A stretch of DNA of 64,000 bases from Breviolum minutum Mf 1.05b.01 (taxonomy: Eukaryota; Sar; Dinophyceae; Suessiales; Symbiodiniaceae): assembly GCA_000507305.1 (NCBI GenBank), contig DF239617.1, positions 113,801-177,800 of the forward strand. The letters run 5' to 3'. Numbering within the stretch: the stretch's first letter is position 1; each line of letters begins with the position of its first letter. Under the pieces are notes generated by a model. It saw only the letters and a list, made by a program, of their open reading frames with translations, did not search any database and was not told the origin of the DNA. A program made the translations under genes and the position numbers. Positions 20,801 to 29,165 of this stretch are shown here, piece by piece.

Positions 20801-23589
20801 CGAAAAAAGTTTGTGGATGTTGGTGGGGTAATTTTCCACGAAATACGCAAAATATCTCAGTGGCAAGTGTCCAGTCTGTCCTCTAGAAGATTCTCTTTAT
20901 AATGGATGAGTTGTATGATATTCAAAACAAGCCTTTTACACCTCCCAAAAAGTCCCAGAACCTGCCAGGATCTAATCCAATCTAATTTAACCTTCGCAAA
21001 ATGCTTCAGGGGTAAAGGAAATTCAATCCAGACAAATGACCCGTTTGACTGGATTGAATTTTACTTATTTTTCTGGACATGTATGCGTTGCATGGGTATT
21101 TTATTTGCCATTTTCACAGCTAGTTTCACTGCTAGTTTATGGCACTCCCAAAACTCAACAAGCCCTTTGATACATTACATGCTCAAATTTTGAAATTGGT
21201 TTTGATGAATAGCTTCTTAGTTGAAGTTTCGAGAAAGTAATATTATACAATAGATTCCTCAGAGTGCTTTTTACCCCACCAACTTCAGTTCCTCACCTCC
21301 AAATTATCCAATTTCATCAAAGCCTTTCAAGGCTTAGGGGCCCCAAAAAACCGACCCCATGAAGTGCCCTAAAACTCAGCAACATGTGGGACTTTAGACT
21401 CCAAAAAAAAATTGGGTAGCATGGTTTGGGTCTCCATTGCCCTCGACGGAAGGTACATGGCTCCACGCTTCAAATCCCCATGCTTGGCTTCGTACGCAAA
21501 GCATGGTGTGGCAGAGAGGCTAGAAGGTCCACCTGGCAGGATTGGTCGTGGTGTTTCTTTTGTCAGCTTTTTCTTTGGAATGCATCAATCCTGTTGATGT
21601 CAAGGCTTTGATGGTTTGATACCCATTAACATGTTTAGCTATTTTAGCTCAAGTGTTTTCCATAGGAAAGTGGTGTAGTTAAGGGACGCACCTGGCAACA
21701 TGGTTGTGGACACTCCTATGATGCCCGAAAAGCTAGACCTTCTGGTTCGTCGCTTGATATGGCTTAAGGCACCCAAAGCGCCTAGGCACAATAACAAATT
21801 CAGTCATAAAATCATTTGGATCCACTTGCCTGAACTTCCGTGCTTTACTGACTACATGCTTCATTCCCATCATAAATCACAAAGGGGGGTCGATTAACTC
21901 CATCTTAGGTCTTTGTGCTCATCGTGCTTATGATCGGATTCATGAAGCCCGTGGACTTGACCACAGGTGATCATGAATTTGAAGTCCTTGAATTTTATGC
22001 AGGTGCAGCCCGGCTAGCTAAGTTGTGTAAAAGCCTTGGTGGCAGCGCAGCTGCTATGGATAAGGATTATGACAAAGAAGGCAACAATCGGACAAAGAAC
22101 AATGCCATGGATTTTAACACATCAGCTGGGTTCACGCCCCTTACCTGTAACCCAGCCATTTGTTTTTTCCAGTGCCTGACCCAATTTATGAGATGACCAA
22201 TAATGCTTTCACTTTCCCAGCATCAAGGTCTGGCTCCATCTCCGCCGGCCTCGCAATCCAAGGTTGGCCTGCATCTTGATCCTGCAAAGCCGCTTTGGTG
22301 GGTGCCTTTCGTTGTTGGGGATAGCCTGTTCGACATGGGTGCATATATCAAGAGGATCTACTTTCCGTTGTGAATTCCTTTCTATGGGACATCCCCATTC
22401 ACTAGCGGTGTACAGGGCCAACAAAGCAGTGTCAAGGATGGGTATTGGGTTGTTTTGGGATGTTTTTTCGCTTCGAGGTTGTTGAATTCCGATAATTTGG
22501 CTTTGTTTTAAAGGTAAACTTTTTGAAATGGGTCCTCTCTTTTAGCAGTTGGTTGGTTGCACTTGTTGTACAAAATTTGGCCAGGACCATTCTTTTAGTG
22601 ATGATGCTTATTTGTGCCGAAATTGTACCAGTACTTGAGAATCCAGGGAGTTCTTTGCTGGCTTCGCACATGCGCTTTCGTCACTTAGTGAAGCTTTTGC
22701 AGGAAAAGGGCATTTGTACCATGCCTGAAGTTGTGATGATATTTTTGTTTTTAGCATTTTTTCCCAATTAAGCTTTGGCAAACTCATTGAAACTTTCAAC
22801 TCTCCAAAACAATCATCACGTTTTTCCTGAGACCTGAAATCATGTGAAACTAAGACATGTTTCGTCAAGCTCTTTGGATGAAGCTCTATGGTCATGCTTG
22901 CTTGAAGCGGACGTTATTGTGGAGCACTTCAAGAGGGGTCCAACACATGGATTTGGGGAAAATTCAAAAGATTCGGCACAAATCCCTAATCAAAACCGCA
23001 CACAAATGGATAGACGAGAATGGGAAGCGTCGATACCATGGAACAAAATCTTTGAAATCCACGCAGTTTCCAAGCTTCAAAGTGGTGGAACATGTTTTTT
23101 CTTTGCTTAGGGGGGTTGCCTTAAGGTGGGAAGTAGTGCAAATTCATATTCCCAATTTTTCCTGAATGAAACCCGGACCTGGCAGATAAGGGGTCCAAAT
23201 TTTGGACCCCTTATTTTCCCCACCCGGCCAAGGCTTTACCCAGTGCGCTTTGCTGGTAGGGTCCTGGAGAACGGTGCCGCCCTGCAAGCAGAGTGCCCGA
23301 GGATTCCTGAGGTGCATGAGCTGCATTCCGGTTTGGGGGTGTAGTTGGAGGCCAGTAAACATCTCAAGTCCTTCCATTGGTGGTTGTTGTTGATACTAGC
23401 TGGGACCCCTTATCCCCTAGACCAAAGGTCGACATGAAGAAGTCCATCGTTGATCTTCTCAATGAAATGGACATCAGCGATTGCTGGGATGATGCTGAAC
23501 TTTGGACAATCTATGGTTACGTGAGGGGTAGCAAGCTTTTAGCTATGCCTGAATCTTTGAAAGCATGTCTCGTCACCCATGCCTGTTAG
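17557..23589 (+). CDS. Element gene 1: lysine-rich protein with methyltransferase-like C-terminal half
   Basis: Exons that join in phase: 17557-17820, 18004-18126, 18274-18885, 19058-19993, 20130-20247. Later exons: about 21412-21545, 21680-21810, 21915-22135, 22263-22436, from 22585, 22857-23065, 23233-23329, 23369-23589. The order is an N-terminal domain of ~130 residues; a long acidic Pro-rich linker; a Lys/Ala-rich segment (residues ~440-600, histone H1-like composition); a conserved-looking TFARRQRPKTE then ARKWDSL patch; and DPFWMHC. The C-terminal half carries FYAGAARLAKL, GIACSTW and LENPGSSLL, resembling a SAM-dependent methyltransferase fold. Donors include GT, GC (22136) and GA (22437). 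The start is the first ATG, 17557. The stop TAG ends a coherent exon. The 20.25-21.9 kb exons are least certain, and the gene could be two. Confidence 0.55.
18274..18885 (+). CDS. Gene 1 exon 3 (acidic linker)
   Basis: 204 codons after TTTCTTTCAAG. It starts DFLVANLYAIMEQHW and is then rich in Glu, Asp, Pro and Val (EDEIEEEDDEVEA), ending QIEALRIL before GTTTGC. Probably disordered. Confidence 0.55.
19058..19993 (+). CDS. Gene 1 exon 4 (lysine-rich region)
   Basis: 312 codons after CTTTGCAG, in phase 0 from exon 3. From about 19396 there are tandem KAKGKAKAK repeats, then a long Lys/Ala/Glu helix-like stretch (EKAQARKQEKEKAKQEKI), then CVKSTFARRQRPKTEHA and KWDSLKFVFGKDVASKF. It ends SSME before donor GTGTGG. 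Likely nucleic-acid binding by charge; that is inference. Confidence 0.6.
20130..20247 (+). CDS. Gene 1 exon 5
   Basis: After CCCTCAAG: DPFWMHCVMMLKKATEP, then NMDAFFQRCVPSFLKLPDVE. It joins exon 4 in phase 0 (SSME|DPFW) and leaves phase 1 at donor GTAACT. Confidence 0.5.
21412..21597 (+). CDS. Gene 1 middle exon, approximate
   Basis: The frame SMVWVSIALDGRYMAPRF, then LASYAKHGVAERLEGPPGR, is protein-like up to about 21545. The rest of the frame to TGA is probably intron. No phase connection to the neighbouring exons was established. Confidence 0.3.
   Translation: MGSMVWVSIALDGRYMAPRFKSPCLASYAKHGVAERLEGPPGRIGRGVSFVSFFFGMHQSC
21636..21653 (+). other. Spliced-leader-like 18-mer
   Basis: TAGCTATTTTAGCTCAAG differs at two of 18 positions from the last 18 nt of the dinoflagellate spliced leader (TAGCCATTTTGGCTCAAG). 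It lies 47 bp before an ATG (21700) opening a gene 1 exon candidate. It may be a relict leader from an mRNA-derived copy, or chance. Confidence 0.3.
21915..22135 (+). CDS. Gene 1 methyltransferase-like exon, motif I-II
   Basis: Contains FEVLEFYAGAARLAKLCKSL, then AAAMDKDYD and NNAMDFNTSAGF. FYAGAARLAKL sits where class I methyltransferases carry the FxGxG loop, and the Asp of AMDKD where they bind the SAM ribose. It ends in phase 2 at a GC donor (GCCCCT) and joins 22263 to read SAGFT|LACILILQ. Confidence 0.55.
22263..22436 (+). CDS. Gene 1 methyltransferase-like exon, Cys motif
   Basis: Contains RFGGCLSLLGIACSTWVHIS then RGSTFRCEFLSMGHPHSLAV and RANKAVS. GIACSTW lies where cytosine-C5 enzymes carry the catalytic PC motif, but Pro is replaced by Ala. 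It ends AG with a GA donor (GATGGG) and joins 22585 as SR|TILLVMM. Confidence 0.55.
22585..22731 (+). CDS. Gene 1 methyltransferase-like exon, ENP motif
   Basis: TILLVMMLICAEIVPVLEN then PGSSLLASHMRFRHLVKLLQ. LENPGSS resembles the ENV motif VI of C5-methyltransferases. The right boundary is uncertain. Confidence 0.5.
22857..23065 (+). CDS. Gene 1 exon, basic region
   Basis: MFRQALWMKLYGHACLKRTL, then WSTSRGVQHMDLGKIQKIR, ending RYHGTKSLKST. Donor GTTTCC. It joins 23233 in phase 2 (KSTQ|LYPVRFAGRVLENG). Confidence 0.55.
23369..23589 (+). CDS. Gene 1 last exon
   Basis: After CATCTCAAG: VVVVDTSWDPLSPRPKVDMK, then NEMDISDCWDDAELWTIYG and YVRGSKLLAMPESL, to TAG at 23587. Confidence 0.45.
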
Positions 23590-23763
23590 ATTGATAGCTA
23601 ACATGTCGTGGAAGTGCGCAATTTGTAATTCATATCAAATCTTTCCCAGACATGAGCTCCTGAAAAAAAATGCGTCCTTTTGTGATTTTTGTTCAAGGTT
23701 GTAAAATCTGAGGTCGTAAAATCTGCTGTTCTCAATGTTCATTAGTCGATCTCATCTCAATAA

Positions 23764-23895
23764 ATTCGGGCAGATTTTAGAAAAATGTTAAAAACAATTC
23801 GGGCGGGAATTCCCGGGACTCGGGCGGGAATTCCCGGGACTCGGGCAGGAAACAGCGAGGAGCTAGTTTCTGACATTTCTAATTCGGGCAGTTTT
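23764..23895. repeat. TTCGGGC repeat cluster between genes 1 and 2
   Basis: Five TTCGGGC or CTCGGGC words. The middle two units (CGGGCGGGAATTCCCGGGA) are tandem and contain the palindrome GGGAATTCCC. Position, after the gene 1 stop and ~110 bp before the gene 2 start, suggests a promoter/terminator or an internal copy of the element end motif. Confidence 0.6.
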
Positions 23896-24007
23896 TCAAA
23901 TTAGTTCCATGTTTGATTCGCTTTTGCAAGTCATTTGCATACCCCAAAACAGACCTGACTTAACTCATACGAGCAACTCTGGCTTTAGAGGGTTTGAGGG
24001 TTCGACC

Positions 24008-24148
24008 ATGGCTTTCCTTAGCCAAACCTTTTCCTCCGAAACCCTTCTCCATGGGCTGGGGCTAGCTGGGGCCGTGCAGCTTGATATCCAAAGCGATCCA
24101 TCTCCTGAAGAGATGTTGGCAGAGCTTCAGCGGCTGGAGGATTCCCAA
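24008..24148 (+). CDS. Gene 2 exon 1
   Basis: 47 codons, MAFLSQTFSSETLLHGLGLA to LQRLEDSQ, donor GTTGTT. Confidence 0.5.
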
Positions 24149-25704
24149 GTTGTTTCGGCTATCATTTTCTATTCATGTTGGGTTTTGTTGTGGTATGGCT
24201 GTTCGAAAAAAATCCAAGGGGATACGAAAATGAACTACTACTGGGATAAAGCCACTTGTTATACCTCTTCAATTTGTGCAGGATTTTTTCCATCAACAGG
24301 TTTGTGAATGCCATGTGTATGTAAAGTGGGCAAAGTATTTAGCTAAGGCCATTAGAGATCAGTACTTGGCTGCCCATCCTGATGCTCCTATTCCAACCGT
24401 TCCCAGTGCGGATGAGATTGATCATCTGGATGAGGATGAGTTGCAAATTCTGTTTGTCCAGCAGGTGAGGTTTGTAATCTTTTTGATTTTGCAAACACAA
24501 GTGTTCAAAGAAAATATGGATAGAGATTTCTCAAGATATAGTATCATATCAGGTTAGATGAGTAATCAAATGCTCTACTATCAACCTACCTCAAAGCTAC
24601 CCCAACCAGGCTGAGAAGAGTCTCATGGATAAGGCCGTGAAGATGGAAACTTTGATCAAACAGGAAGACCCCCCTAGCACTCCACCTGAACTTCGTTACC
24701 TAGACGAGTTTGCCAACTTGCCCGAAGTTTTACCAGATCGTCAACCCGATGAGGAGTATGAAACTAGGGAGACCGTACCATCTCCTGAGATTCCAAACCA
24801 AAATTTGTCCAATGAACAAGTTCTTGATGACAAAAACAAGGTGTTGGACCAAAACACCCAGGTTCAATCTTCGGATGTTGAAACTGAATTGGAAAAGGAA
24901 AATTTGGGGCCTCCTGAAATTGCCAGTGCCAGTGGGGATGTTTCCGGGGGTGGTGTTCCCACGGAACCCCCCAAACTCCTCCATTCCGTCGGTGGAGCTG
25001 CAAGAGCAACAGCCTGCTGCTCAAGAGCTTGCTGGCATGGGCAAGGGGAAGGGCAAGAGAGTGTTTGGGGTAGAAGAATTTTTTGCGGTTGCCTCACTCC
25101 CTCCTCCACAATTGTCTGAGAAGGCCATCGATAGTCGCTTGAGGAGGGTTTTTAAGCAAAGGGCTGATGGTACCATGCTTGTTGATGAATCTTGGAAACA
25201 ACAATGGGCTGACAAGGAAGGCCGAATCAAGATTCTTGAAATGTTTGAGAAGGTTGGCTACAACACGGACCGGGTGCCAAAACTGGTGGTGTTGCAAGAT
25301 TTTGGTAATTCAAAAACTGTTTTCAGGGAACATAAGGTTGATCCTCTGGCAACTATATAAAGACATCAGGGAATGGTATACCACCTTAAACCCTTCTTGC
25401 ACCCCTCCGAAATTGTAGGGGATGCTCATTTCAAAAGGCAAAGTCCCATAAAGTATCACATCTTCTAATCAGCTTACCCTGGGGATTTTTGGTAAATGGC
25501 CGGATCCAGGCACAACAGAGTGTGTGACAAGTGGCTTCTGATCTCGGAGGATTTTTGAAACAAAGACTGTAACAAAAACAGTTTCTTTCTTTGATTTTAT
25601 TCTGTTGTTCTTGCTGTCATTGTTGTTGTTGTTGTTGTTGTTGCTGTTGTTGCTGTTTTTGTTGTTGTTGTTGCTGTTGGTGTTGTTGTTGTTGTTGTTG
25701 TTGC

Positions 25705-25735
<31 letters not shown>

Positions 25736-27938
25736 GGTGGTGATGATGATGATGATGATGATAATGATGATGATGGTGGTGGTGGTGTTTCTGTGAATCT
25801 GTAAAGTTTCTTGTTTTGGTGATTGCTGCCAAACTCTGAATCCATAAGACCTTTCACTGAATGGGTTCGAACATTCGCTGCAAAATCCTGGGGAATACAT
25901 CTTTGATAGCATCCCAGGACCTAAGATAAGGTTTTGGTGGTTCCAGCAGGCCCTATCATAAATTTGGTTCAAGGGTAAGCTTCAGCGCCCCAAGTCAATG
26001 GAATTTGGTCGGGGTTTCAAATTGCCCTTGCAGGACAAATTTGTGAAGCGCTGCAGAGCCATCACCGAAAACATCACAGAGGAAGTTAGTGAGATTGAGG
26101 GTGAGTGGTTGACTGTGGAAGACATGCAACTTTTGAAGTATAGCGCGTAGCTCTCCTGCATCCCTTTAAAATTTCACCAGGTAAACTCTTAGCGTAATCA
26201 TGATCAAACTTTGAACTTATGATTCAGTTCAGGGGTATGTTTAACTTGACTTGTTCAGTCCAATACACTACCGCTCTTACCCTTCTTACATCCTGATCTT
26301 GAGGTCGAAGATTTCTGGCGTCCTTCGGTATTGCGAATCTCGGCCACATTTGACAAGGACCCATGTTTAGTCTCAACCCACATCCTTTGGACCCCACCTT
26401 TTGGGCAGCATGAAGTCATGCAACGTTCGCCTGCAGGATGAGCAAATATGGTGCTGGGAAGATGTATTGGACTGAAGTGCGTATCCGGGGTAGCTTGAAG
26501 AACCTTGGCCCCCAAGAGTAACTCTACCACGTGTGCCACTTATTTTTTGGGGGGGACTATCAGTTTTCATGCCCTGTCAAAATTAAGGAAAACCAAACGA
26601 CAGCGCATGGAAGAAATGATGGAATGGGATGAGCACAATGAGGGTGGGGAGATTCCTGATCACCAAGTTGGCTGGTCGATGTTGGAAGATCAGAAATGTG
26701 GTTACTCGATTTATTTGATACCCAAACTCAAACGTGCCTTATACTAAAGTGACATGATTCCTCGACACATGTGTTCCTCTCTCAGCCAGCATTTTTGTTG
26801 CTTGACCCTCCTAGGTTTGCTTTCCCTCGATGACGGCAATGCAGAGGAACAAGCTGAAATCCCCCAACATGCCCAGATCCCAAAAGATATACATGAAGAA
26901 CTTACCAAAGCAGGGTTTCCTGAAGTTGAAGGGGATCTTGCCCCTTCTAGCATTGTCCCCAAAGCTTGCACTTGTATTACAAAGCACCTAGCCAAGATTG
27001 ATGCCTTGCATAGCAACTTGGTTGGTGTAGCGCAGCCATCGCCTTTGCAGACGAGGACCTCAGTGATGTTTGGGACTGGAAGTTGTTTTTTGTAAGGGCC
27101 CTGGCCTTTCTTGAACTCTACCTCTCAGTTCCTGGACAATGAGTATGTGTACTTCTCCTGGATTGAACCTTAAAATGTAGTTTGTAAGTTTTATTTCTCG
27201 AAATGATCTGGTCTGGACAGGCTCATCTATCTAGGAAGAAAAACCAGTCCAACAACAAAAACTACATCGTACTCTCCATCCATCTTAAAGACACCCACTC
27301 AATGCAGGATCACGGAGAAGGTGAACAACATGAGCCAGGCTTTGACGGGGTGCTATGAGGAGCTTATGGATATGCATGGGCAAGGAATCTTAGAAGGCTA
27401 TACTCATGCGTTACTTGGCCACCCCATGACTAATTGGTTGTATAGATCCAATGCCAGAGACCATCTTTGAGTTTAACACCATTTTCCAATCCTGAGGTTG
27501 CAAACAAAGATTGAACAAAAGTTGGATGAATCTCGCAGGAGGCTTGTTGGGGGCTGGTTGAGGATATTAGCCCTTAAAAGCTGTCAGGGTGACTGAAGCG
27601 CTGGGCATCCTGAGCTTTGCAAAGCCCAGATCCCAGGGACTGGGCCAATTCTTTGGAGAACACCGTGCCAGTACATGCAATCAACCAGCTTGTTTTATGC
27701 CACGTTATGCCCAAAGGAATTCTGATCAAGAACTAGTAAGTTGAACAAAACATTCCCATTCAACGTCTTTTTCTCGTTGAACTCCCAGCTTCAACCTACT
27801 TCCTCTCCATGCACCGGTCCAAGGTCTCACACGCCCAAGGTGAAGGGCGACAAGCCAGCGTCGAAATCGCAGCAGCCCAAAGCGGCACCTAAGAAAGGAC
27901 CAGCCAGAAGGGTCAGAGGCAAAGCCACCGCCCAGTAG
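24008..27938 (+). CDS. Element gene 2: multi-exon protein with basic tail
   Basis: Exons joining in phase: 24008-24148, 24282-24464, 24610-24949 with 25005-25273 (or one shifted exon), 26034-26147, 26311-26357, 26437-~26505. Further exons: 26588-26666, 26815-27020, 27308-~27418, ~27497-27535, and a last exon ending TAG at 27936. Recognisable stretches are DKFVKRCRAITENITEEVSE then IEGEWLTVEDM, CESRPHLTR|RMSKYGAGKMYWTE, and a Lys/Arg/Pro tail (PKAAPKKGPARRVRGKATAQ). I know this order from dinoflagellate multicopy proteins but know no biochemical function. The ATG at 24008 is chosen because MAFLSQTFSSETLLHGLG is protein-like and upstream is not. Always found here between gene 1 and the transposase-like gene 3, so it may be a transposition accessory protein; inference. 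Confidence 0.5.
24282..24464 (+). CDS. Gene 2 exon 2
   Basis: 61 codons after ATTTGTGCAG: DFFHQQVCECHVYVKWAKYL, then HPDAPIPTVPSADEIDHLDE, ending FVQQ before donor GTGAGG. Confidence 0.55.
24610..25273 (+). CDS. Gene 2 exon 3 with a reading-frame shift
   Basis: Begins AEKSLMDKAVKMETLIKQ after CCCAACCAG and is acidic and Pro-rich. The good frame changes by one base between about 24949 and 25005; after that it reads QEQQPAAQELAGMGKGKGKR and RRVFKQRADGTMLVDESW to EKVGYNTDR. A 55-nt GT...AG intron (24950-25004) restores the frame exactly. A one-base error or mutation near the C6 run at 24967-24972 would also do so. Confidence 0.5.
25617..25796. repeat. TTG/GAT trinucleotide microsatellite
   Basis: Long (TTG)n with interspersed GCTG, then (GAT)n and (GGT)n. 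It lies in an intron of gene 2. Frames on both strands give homopolymer peptides and are not genes. Confidence 0.9.
26034..26147 (+). CDS. Gene 2 conserved exon
   Basis: After CCTTGCAG: DKFVKRCRAITENITEEVSE, IEGEWLTVEDMQLLKYS. It joins 26311 in phase 0 if a GC donor (GCGTAG) is used. Confidence 0.5.
26815..27020 (+). CDS. Gene 2 exon
   Basis: LLSLDDGNAEEQAEIPQHAQ, then IHEELTKAGFPEVEGDLAPS and KHLAKIDALHSNL, between TCCTAG and donor GTTGGT. Confidence 0.45.
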
Positions 27939-28133
27939 GAAAGAACTTTTTATAAGTGGTTTTGTTGTAGGTAGCTCAAATGATGAATTCAACTCCGAGT
28001 GGTTTCCGGGGAAATCTTATCACTCGAGGTTTTCACAGAATACTTTCCAAAAGACATAGTCCACTTGAAGTCCAAAATATGATTTCTTCAACATGGTATC
28101 TTATCATGATGTTTGCAAAGTAATACTCTTGAT

Positions 28134-28240
28134 GGAAAAGTCCTGCACCATTTAGGGTGCCCATACTGTTGGTTTTATCCCAGTATTTTCAAGACCTTTT
28201 CAGGCACCAGAAGCGGTGCAGGAGTTTTCCACCAACCCTG
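28134..28240. repeat. Family E element, copy 3 (diverged)
   Basis: TACTCTTGATGGAAAAGTCC at the left, GGTGCAGGAGTTTTCCACCA at the right. Inserted between element genes 2 and 3. Confidence 0.6.
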
Positions 28241-28720
28241 TTGTAGGATGAAGTCAAGCAATCAATGAATTTGAAAATCAATGAAACTGTTCTTTTGCTC
28301 CTACAAACGCACATAAAATCTAACTAAGACAAGATCGTGTGCAACAAAGGTTGTATTGTTCTAAATACAACATGTACTGCAATAAGTAGGCATGTTTTTT
28401 TCCTATGTACCCCTTTTTCCATTTGGTGGGATTTGATTTGAAATGAGTTTTGACATGGAAATCTGATGTGGTATGATTTGATTCGATATGATACAATACG
28501 TTTTTTGTTTGTTTCCATGGTAATGAAATGATATAATGCGATTTGATTTGAAATGGCATTCTTAGCATCAAAATGAAAGTAGTATCCTACAAACGACAAC
28601 ATGTATGGTATAATCTTCCAGCTTTTTTGGGGATTGTTGGTTACTACTAGTCGAACTGTTTTGTATCTTCCAGCGGGTGGTTTGATTTAGCCTGAGATCT
28701 GGATTGAATAATTCGTAATT
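28241..28720. other. Spacer between element genes 2 and 3
   Basis: Contains a GATTTGATTTGAAATG-like degenerate repeat near 28430-28550. No coherent frame on the + strand. Confidence 0.4.
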
Positions 28721-28784
28721 TTGGAACAGTTGGGAATACCAACTTGCAGTGTTTGAAACAGTTGGGAATACCAACTTGCAGTGT
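28721..28784. repeat. 32-bp tandem duplication
   Basis: Two copies of a 32-bp unit containing AACAGTTGGGAATACCAACT, one base apart in sequence. Confidence 0.85.
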
Positions 28785-29165
28785 CTGTTTTGGTGCTGAA
28801 TTCTTAGTGATGAGCATCGATCATGATCTAACATTCCGGACTAGTGGCAAAGCCGGGGGTTAAAACATGAGGAGTGCCTGGTGCCTGCTTGAAAAAATGA
28901 AGTCATGAACATAATGGATTATTCAAAAGCAACCTCTCCAGGTGAGGGGTGTTTTGATTTAATCCCTTAATGCATTCTGGTGCCAGGTGATTCTGCACCC
29001 TCCCAATCTGGTGCACTCAGACCCGATCCACTCTTGGACCATCTTGCTGAAACTTTGGGTGATGGGGCCAGGGGGCTTACATGTTGATACAACTGATTCA
29101 AGACAATGTATGAATTTTGATGTTGACTTGGAAGTTTCCCTCAACCCCTTCCCTGAAAACCCGTG

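Noticed and set aside
22209..22424. Minus-strand frame over the methyltransferase-like exon
   Set aside because: Shadow of the exon at 22263-22436, whose + reading joins its neighbours in phase.
25469..25972. Long frames with Asn, Gln, Thr or Leu homopolymers
   Set aside because: Produced by the TTG/GAT microsatellite in all frames of both strands.
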